In this document: in pieces, positions 59,019 through 64,000 of the stretch | How positions within the stretch are numbered: the stretch's first letter is position 1 | Layout of the letters: each line of letters opens with the position of its first letter | Assembly: GCA_958295765.1 (NCBI GenBank) | Contig: CATQHB010000001.1 | Coordinates: 1-64,000, forward strand | DNA: 64,000 bases | Source: an uncultured Dehalococcoidia bacterium | Lineage (GTDB): Bacteria > Chloroflexota > Dehalococcoidia > Lucifugimonadales > UBA3495 | Direction of reading: 5' to 3' | Program-made: the position numbers and the translations under genes | The notes under the pieces: model-generated | Told to the model about the DNA's origin: nothing | Database searches by the model: none | What the model saw: only the letters and a program-made list of their open reading frames with translations

Positions 59019-59115
59019 CTCGATAGTGATACCGGCACCCGTGATAATAATGCCGGCATCCGTTGCGAATACCAAAAGGCAAGACTAGGGCAAAGTCCGC
59101 AATCCGCGCACGGCC

Positions 59116-59901
59116 CTACTTTTCCCACACCACCGGGTTGCTCAGGGTGCCGATGCCGTCAATCTCGATGTTGATAACGTCGCCGTCCTTCATATTTTCC
59201 GGCGCCCCGTCGGTGCCCATCCAGATAACGTCCCCCGGGTAGAGGGTCAGGTACTGGCTCATCCGGCTGATGTAGTGGCGCACGCCGAAAATCGCGCCGG
59301 ACATATTGTATTTGCTGATAAACTGGCCGTTCAGGACAATCCGAACCTCGCAGTCCTCCGGGTCAATCCCGTCGGTAACAATCCAGGGGCCCATCGGCTT
59401 GAAAGTGTCGGTGTTCTTGCCCCGCCACATCGTGCGGTCGCCCCGCTGCCAGACCCGTTCGCTGACATCGTTGCCGATGGTATAGCCGAACACATAGTCC
59501 AGGGCCTCGGCCTCGGAGACCTTCTTGCATTGCTTGCCGATGACCACCACCAACTCCCCCTCGTACTGGAGCAGTTCGTGGGCGTCGCCGGGCACTACGA
59601 TGCTCTCGCCCTCGGCCACCAGCGCATTGTTGGCCCGGTAGCCCACGTCCGCCGCCGGGGGAAACTGCGGCTCTTCGCCCCGCTTGGCCGCCATTTCTTC
59701 CACGTGCTCCCGGAAGTTAATCCCGGCGGCGTAGAAAGTCGGCGGCACCACCGGCACCAGCAGCTTGACCGCGCTCAACGGTTGTACGTTGTCCGTCCTT
59801 TCATAGCTGCTAAAGGGGCTGCCGGAAACCTCAATGACATTGTCATCCTCAATGATTCCGTAGGCTGCGCCGTCCCCGGACTGGAATCTGCACCACTTCA
59901 T
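59116..59901 (-). CDS. Fumarylacetoacetate hydrolase (FAH)-family protein
   Basis: The 261-residue protein has the FAH metal site E114, E116 and D145 (QYEGELVVVIGK and GNDVSERVWQ), a PPTFYAAGINFREHVEEM lid region with the catalytic histidine H66, and a GDVIWMGTDG segment near the end. It would hydrolyse or decarboxylate a beta-diketo acid such as a ring-cleavage product. A longer frame upstream is out of character; the ATG after GGGAGGGA is the start. It stands near the haloalkane dehalogenase. Confidence 0.92.
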   Translation of the reverse strand: MKWCRFQSGDGAAYGIIEDDNVIEVSGSPFSSYERTDNVQPLSAVKLLVPVVPPTFYAAGINFREHVEEMAAKRGEEPQFPPAADVGYRANNALVAEGESIVVPGDAHELLQYEGELVVVIGKQCKKVSEAEALDYVFGYTIGNDVSERVWQRGDRTMWRGKNTDTFKPMGPWIVTDGIDPEDCEVRIVLNGQFISKYNMSGAIFGVRHYISRMSQYLTLYPGDVIWMGTDGAPENMKDGDVINIEIDGIGTLSNPVVWEK

Positions 59902-60007
59902 AGCGAGTCCCTCCCAAGTAATTTTTTCGCGGTTAAAGCCGGGCCAGATCAAACTGCCCCAATTCTGGCATCATCCCCCCCGGCGGTCAAGGGTTGCCGC
60001 CGGACTC

Positions 60008-60085
60008 AAACATGGATGAACAGGATATACAGGATACGGGATAAGGAAAAACAAAATATCCTGTATATCCTGTTCATCCATGTTT
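60008..60085. repeat. Inverted repeat with GGATGAACAGGATA arms
   Basis: An arm ACATGGATGAACAGGATATA and its complement enclose about 25 bases. It occurs only once in this window. The hairpin follows the start of the FAH gene and precedes the 3' end of the next gene on the same strand. Confidence 0.75.
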
Positions 60086-60096
60086 GTTGACCGTAT

Positions 60097-60891
60097 CTAG
60101 GTTATTAGCGCTACGTGGTCGCAGTGGCGGCGGGCCAGGGCCAGCAGCGTTGGGTCGGCGATGGCCGGGTCGCTGCCCTGGACGCAGATGACCGCCCAGA
60201 GGCCGGCCCGGGTCTCCCGGCCCAGGCGGGACACCACTTCCTCCCGGTTATCGGGGCGGATTACCAACTCCAGCCCCCGGATCCAGGGCCGTACCAGTTC
60301 CAGGGTCGCCGCATCTCCCGCCGTGTAGTCGGCAAAGGCGATAAGCTCCCGCACCTGGAGCGGCACCGCCGCCGGGTCGCCGTTGCCCAGGCCGGCGACG
60401 GTTATCGCCCGTTCTTTGGCGTTAAAGGCGGCGACGTACTTGCGGGTGGCTTCTACCTGGCGGGAATGAGTGGCGGCGTGGCCCGACACCCGCTCGATAA
60501 GCTCCAGCAGGGTCAGGCCGGGGAAGGAGTTATGCGGGTTGGGCGGCGTTACCGGGCGGGACAACTGCGCCTCGGACAGCCCGGACATCACGGCCCGCAG
60601 CCGCCGGTGGGTGGCGTCCAGATGCTCCAAGTCCTGGCGCAGGCGTTCCTCCCGGCTGGTGAAGGGCGGGAGCATATCCTGTTCGCCGGCGGCAATCCGC
60701 TCCAGGGCCTCCACAAAGCTCTCGGCGTCCAGGTGCTGGAGCACCTCCCAGACCGACCAGCGGGAGCCGAGAAAGGCTTCCTCCGCGTCCAGCCCGTCCA
60801 GGGAATCCTGCAAAGCCCGGCGCCCCGCGTCCAGCCGCGCCAATGCCCTATCCCGCCGTTCCAGGGGCGTAAGTTCCGGTTCCGCCGTCAT
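60097..60891 (-). CDS. DinB-like domain fused to a tetrapyrrole-methylase-like (CbiE) N-terminal half
   Basis: The 264-residue protein has an N-terminal DinB-like helical bundle (about 1-155) with likely metal histidines H53 (LQHLDAES), H138 and H142. The C-terminal part (about 161-264) reads RAITVAGLGNGDPAAVPLQVRELIAFAD and AVICVQGSDPAI, resembling the N-terminal AdoMet-binding half of CbiE/precorrin methylases. The second half of that fold is absent. I know of no standard name for this arrangement. GGAGG precedes the ATG; an upstream start is less likely. Function cannot be assigned. Confidence 0.62.
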   Translation of the reverse strand: MTAEPELTPLERRDRALARLDAGRRALQDSLDGLDAEEAFLGSRWSVWEVLQHLDAESFVEALERIAAGEQDMLPPFTSREERLRQDLEHLDATHRRLRAVMSGLSEAQLSRPVTPPNPHNSFPGLTLLELIERVSGHAATHSRQVEATRKYVAAFNAKERAITVAGLGNGDPAAVPLQVRELIAFADYTAGDAATLELVRPWIRGLELVIRPDNREEVVSRLGRETRAGLWAVICVQGSDPAIADPTLLALARRHCDHVALIT

Positions 60892-60943
60892 ACGTGCCTC
60901 CATCCCTTGACCCACTCATATTGAGCGGCTGCTTTTCACTTCC

Positions 60944-61117
60944 CACCCAACCGCTCATGGTGAGCCTGTCGAACCAGCCATCCCCATCCTTCGACAAGCT
61001 CAGGATGAGCGGAAAGCAACCTCACTCCCTACCCAATCACTCACGCCCCACCCAACCGCTCATGGTGAGCTTGTCGAACCAGCCATCCCCATCCTTCGAC
61101 AAGCTCAGGATGAGCGG
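60944..61117. repeat. Family A tandem array, two units
   Basis: Two units of CTCATGGTGAGC(C/T)TG paired with CCTTCGACAAGCTCAGG, each preceded by CCCAACC. They end at the 3' end of the GIY-YIG gene. Confidence 0.83.
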
Positions 61118-61411
61118 TTATCTCGATGGTTTATCCTGAGTCCGGGCGAGGTTTATCAGTCGCCCCCAATCCTCTCCAATCAAAGCCTCTTTCTTAGCCT
61201 TGGACCACCCTTTTATCTGCCGCTCTCGCTCAAAAGCCTCTTGCCTTGAAGGGAACTGGTCAGTGAACACCAATGTAACGGGGCGACGCGTAAACGTATA
61301 GCCCTTTATTGCTCCGCTCTGATGGGCTGCCAGTCTGGATTCCAGATTGTCGGTATGGCCGGTGTAATACGAACCGTCAGAACAACGGAGTATATAAACG
61401 TAATAATCCAT
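61118..61411 (-). CDS. GIY-YIG nuclease (UPF0213/YhbQ-like)
   Basis: The 97-residue protein has YYVYILRCSDGSYYTGHTDNLESRLAAHQSGAIKGYTFTRRPVTLVF, the GIY-YIG core with conserved tyrosines, arginine (R30) and histidine, and a C-terminal RERQIKGWSKAKKEALI. Small proteins of this type are single-domain nucleases of uncertain role, some linked to mobile or repair activity. The start ATG has only a weak CAGG before it; a longer frame upstream is encoded by family A repeats. Its gene lies exactly between two family A arrays. Confidence 0.85.
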   Translation of the reverse strand: MDYYVYILRCSDGSYYTGHTDNLESRLAAHQSGAIKGYTFTRRPVTLVFTDQFPSRQEAFERERQIKGWSKAKKEALIGEDWGRLINLARTQDKPSR

Positions 61412-61429
61412 ACCTGAACAACTCTCCTC

Positions 61430-61711
61430 TCCGTCCTTCGACAGGCTCAGGATGAGCGGGAAGTAACCACTTCCCACCCAACCGCTCATGGTGAGCCTGT
61501 CGAACCATCCTACCCCGTCCTTCGACAAGCTCAGGATGAGCGGGAATCAACCGCTTCTCACCCAACCGCTCATGGTGAGCTTGTCGAACCATCCTACCCT
61601 ATCCTTCGACAGGCTCAGGATGAGCGACAAGCAACCACTTCTCACCCAACCGCCCATGGTGAGCTTGTCGAACCATCCCGCCCCGTCCTTCGACAAGCTC
61701 AGGATGAGCGG
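61430..61711. repeat. Family A tandem array, about three to four units
   Basis: Successive CCTTCGACA(A/G)GCTCAGG and CTCATGGTGAGC(C/T)TG arms alternate, with CACCCAACC and CATCCTACCCC spacers at a period near 95 bp. This is the longest family A array in the window. Confidence 0.86.
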
Positions 61712-61762
61712 AAAAGTAACCCATCCCCCAACAAACTCATACTCAGCCGGTTGAAACACAGC

Positions 61763-64000
61763 TTACTTCAACTCCACCACCGTTACCCCGTCGCCGGCGT
61801 CGGATGAGGGGCCGGCGGTGGCAATCAGGGGGTGGCCTTGCAGGTACTCCCGGACGGCGCGGCGGAGGGCGCCGGTGCCCCGTCCGTGGATGATGCGTAT
61901 TTCCGGGACGCCGCTCAGGGCCGCCTGGTTGAGCAGGTTTTCCACCTGGTCCAGGGCAGCGTCCACCCGCTGGCCCCGCAAGTCCAGGTCGGTTTTCACC
62001 TGGCGCGGCGAGGGGCGCCGGTAATATACCCCGGCATCCCGGTTATGCCGGAACCTTACGCCGGGGGAGTCGGCTCCGGGGGAACCCGGCCCTGACGCGG
62101 CCGGGGACTCACCGGCCGGCTGGCCGGCAACATTGCCGCCGGCTCCGGTTCCGGCATCCCTTACCGGCTCCAGCCCGGAGTCGGCGGGACGCTCCAGTTG
62201 ATAGACCGGAATCCTGGCCCGCATCGTTCCCAGCAGCACCTCCACCTGCTCATCTCCGTCCGGGGGCGTAATCACCTCCACCGGGCGGGGGATGCCCCGG
62301 ATATATACCCGGTCACCGCTGCGGAGCCGTTCCTGCCAGGGCGTGCGCTTTACCTCAATGGGCTGCCATTGGGCGGCGCCGATTTCCCGCCGCGCCCGGC
62401 CTAGTTGGGCCTGCTGTTCCTGCAACTCGGCAGCTACGGCATCGGGGGTTAGTGGTTCGACAAGCTCACCATGAGCGAAGGGTGGCTCACCATGAGCGGG
62501 GTATTGCTCACCATGAGCGGATGACGAATCGCCATAAGCGGGGGATGGCTGATTATTAGCGGGGGGCAGTTGACCATGAGCGTGGGCCGAATCACCGGGA
62601 GCGGGCATCAGTCTGGCCCGGGCGGCGCGGGCTTCCTCGGCCAGGCGCAAGGCCCGCTCGGCCTGCTGCAATTGGGCCAGCAGGTCGCCGATGCGGTTTT
62701 GCAAGTCCTGGCGGGCCTCCTCCACCAGTTCCAGCCGGGCCGCCTCTACCGATGCCAGCCGCGCCTCCACCTCGGCCTGTTGGGTGCGGGCCTGGGCCAG
62801 CAGTTCCTCCGCCTCCCGGCGCAGGCGCGCCACCACGCCCCGCTCCTCCTGCAACTCCTGAACCAGGTCATCGGCGGCCCGCAGGGAAGGTGAAATCATG
62901 GAGCGGGCGGCTTCGACGATTTCCGGGGTCAGGCCCAGCCGGTCGGCGATGGTCAGGGCGTAGCTGCGTCCGGGCAGCCCCAGGGTTACCCGGTAGGTAG
63001 GTTCCAGGGTGCCCGGCTCCAGGTCCACGCTGGCGTTAATCATCCCCGGCTGTTCCTGCACGTGGCGGGCCACCCCCCGGTGGTGGGTGGTGGCAATGGT
63101 CAGCACGCCCCGCCGCCGGAAGTGGCCCAGGATGGCCTGCGCCAGGGCCGAACCCTCCTCCGGGTCGGTGCTGGCGCCCAGTTCGTCAATCAGCACCAGG
63201 GAATGGGGAGTTACCTGCTCCAATATAGACCGCAGGTTGCGGATGTGAGAGCTGAAGGTGGACAGGGATTGCTCGATGCTCTGCTGGTCGCCGATGTCGG
63301 CGTAGATGCCGTCCAGCAGGGGAAATTGAGCCTCTTCGGCGGGGACGTGCAGCCCGGCGTGGGCCATCAGCGCCAGCAGGCCGACGGTTTTCAGGGCCAC
63401 CGTCTTGCCCCCGGCGTTGGGGCCGGTAATGACCATCACCCCGTTATCGCGGCCCAACTCCAGGCTAATCGGCACCACCCGCTCGGTGAGCAGGGGATGG
63501 CGCGCCCCGGAAAGGCGGAGACGGCGCCCCGGAGCAGCCGGCCGGGATACGGCAGAAAGGCCAGGATGCGGGGATGCCGGAGTTGATACGTCCAGCGCAT
63601 CCGGCACGTCCGGCAGGATAGTAGGCGCTACGGCACGGCGGTCGGCAGAGTAACGCCCCTTGACCATTGCCAGGTCCAGCCGGGCCAGCAGGTCCAGGGC
63701 AAGTTGCAGGTCAGGGCCGGCATCGCCTACCTGCGCGGCCAGGGAGCGCAAGACCCGCTCCTCTTCCCGCTCCTCGGCCAAGCGGGTCTCCCGCCAGCGG
63801 TTGCCGGATTCGATAGCCGGCAGCGGCTCAATAAAAACGGTGGCCCCGCTGTCGGAAACGTCATGGACAATGCCGGGGGCCTGGGACTTGAACTCGGCCT
63901 TAATCAGCAGCACCAGGCGACCGTTGCGCTGGGTAACCAGCGGTTCCTGCACTACGGCGCGGCGCTGGTAGCGGCGCAGGCTGCGCTGCATCACTTCGTT
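61763..64000 (-). CDS. mutS2: MutS2 endonuclease, 5'-truncated at the window edge
   Basis: The visible 745 residues lack the first part of MutS2; the frame is open to the edge. The ATPase domain has Walker A GPNAGGKT, a DIGDQQSIEQSLSTFSSH signature and Walker B LVLIDELGAS. A long coiled coil follows, then the Smr nuclease domain with DLDLRGQRV and IIHGRGTGAL near the C-terminus. MutS2 suppresses recombination or rescues stalled ribosomes in bacteria. A family A repeat has been inserted in frame between coiled coil and the next part, giving AHGELVEP-like residues. The linker around ADSGLEPVRDAGTG is also low-complexity. Confidence 0.95.
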   Translation of the reverse strand, partial: NEVMQRSLRRYQRRAVVQEPLVTQRNGRLVLLIKAEFKSQAPGIVHDVSDSGATVFIEPLPAIESGNRWRETRLAEEREEERVLRSLAAQVGDAGPDLQLALDLLARLDLAMVKGRYSADRRAVAPTILPDVPDALDVSTPASPHPGLSAVSRPAAPGRRLRLSGARHPLLTERVVPISLELGRDNGVMVITGPNAGGKTVALKTVGLLALMAHAGLHVPAEEAQFPLLDGIYADIGDQQSIEQSLSTFSSHIRNLRSILEQVTPHSLVLIDELGASTDPEEGSALAQAILGHFRRRGVLTIATTHHRGVARHVQEQPGMINASVDLEPGTLEPTYRVTLGLPGRSYALTIADRLGLTPEIVEAARSMISPSLRAADDLVQELQEERGVVARLRREAEELLAQARTQQAEVEARLASVEAARLELVEEARQDLQNRIGDLLAQLQQAERALRLAEEARAARARLMPAPGDSAHAHGQLPPANNQPSPAYGDSSSAHGEQYPAHGEPPFAHGELVEPLTPDAVAAELQEQQAQLGRARREIGAAQWQPIEVKRTPWQERLRSGDRVYIRGIPRPVEVITPPDGDEQVEVLLGTMRARIPVYQLERPADSGLEPVRDAGTGAGGNVAGQPAGESPAASGPGSPGADSPGVRFRHNRDAGVYYRRPSPRQVKTDLDLRGQRVDAALDQVENLLNQAALSGVPEIRIIHGRGTGALRRAVREYLQGHPLIATAGPSSDAGDGVTVVELK
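62453..62607. repeat. Family A-derived in-frame insertion within mutS2
   Basis: A GGTTCGACAAGCTCACCATG arm is followed by successive GCTCACCATGAGCGG-like units of declining match. On the minus strand they encode AHGEPPFAHGELVEP and similar residues, in frame with mutS2. Confidence 0.8.

Noticed and set aside
61500-61754. Short frames rich in MVSLSNHP and LILSLSKD residues
   Set aside because: These are translations of family A arms in both orientations; the same peptides recur wherever the repeat occurs.
1-64000. tRNA, rRNA or riboswitch genes
   Set aside because: I looked for T-loop strings and conserved riboswitch cores in the gaps and saw none; gaps are mostly filled by the repeat families described.

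Overview
The window looks like a chromosomal stretch of a high-GC, environmental bacterium. The best guess is an uncultivated Chloroflexota (SAR202/Dehalococcoidia-like or a relative). This is inferred from several traits: many paralogous flavin monooxygenases, thiamine-diphosphate enzymes, amidohydrolases and dehydrogenases; lipoproteins with long Thr-Pro linkers; leaderless DUF1800/DUF1501 proteins; and very dense short palindromic repeats. No rRNA, tRNA or marker that fixes the lineage is present, so the assignment is tentative. mutS2 at the right edge is the only clear housekeeping gene; a MoaB/MogA-type cofactor gene is also present.

Layout. Bases 1-11100 hold a catabolic cluster: a thiamine-diphosphate enzyme, LigB-type extradiol dioxygenase, Rieske oxygenase, HpaB-type flavin monooxygenase, SDR and zinc alcohol dehydrogenase. 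It is interrupted by a PaREP1 gene pair (one frameshifted) and an orphan HigA antitoxin beside a toxin stub. Bases 11200-24700 hold sugar and CoA-ligase functions: a GH15 glucosidase/trehalase, a glucose-dehydrogenase-like MDR, an adenylate-forming ligase, an amidohydrolase, a ThuA-like protein and an SMP-30 lactonase. The same stretch has duplicated coiled-coil membrane proteins and duplicated serine-protease lipoproteins. Bases 24780-28690 form a nucleic-acid-targeting patch: a NYN nuclease divergent from a duplicated candidate small RNA, then a convergent methyltransferase/restriction-endonuclease pair. Bases 28700-38360 carry an FNT channel, three of the four LLM-type features of the window region (one more lies at 25931), a flavin-dependent halogenase, duplicated Uma2 nucleases, an alpha/beta hydrolase and a CMD protein. 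Bases 38800-42600 are a tight DUF1800-DUF1501-NHL operon. Bases 42800-45800 hold a HEPN protein, a MoaB-like protein and a nuclease-cold-shock fusion. Bases 46200-49500 are a co-directional run of small-fold enzymes (NIPSNAP, SnoaL-like, two VOC, double-hotdog MaoC). Bases 50300-64000 hold a second thiamine-diphosphate enzyme, a methyltransferase, a glutamine-synthetase-like ligase, a SIS isomerase, a CMD protein, a third PaREP1 protein, a haloalkane dehalogenase, a FAH-family hydrolase, a DinB/tetrapyrrole-methylase-like fusion, a GIY-YIG nuclease and mutS2.

Two genome-scale behaviours stand out. First, nearly every intergenic gap is filled by one of six families of short inverted repeats. 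Some of these have entered coding sequence (mutS2, the gene at 13325) or replaced part of a gene (the HigB stub). Second, tandem duplication of 0.2-1.4 kb segments has happened at least five times (PaREP1, coiled-coil genes, protease lipoproteins, NYN leader plus small RNA, Uma2). In two cases the duplicated unit also carries the 3' end of a neighbouring gene, which shows where the junction lies.

The strongest candidates for something undescribed are the NYN nuclease/small-RNA divergent pair with triple TTGACA boxes, the DinB/CbiE-like fusion, the nuclease-cold-shock fusion, and the way the arms of the commonest repeat vary by compensatory changes. All functions are read from protein motifs by eye; no database search was possible.
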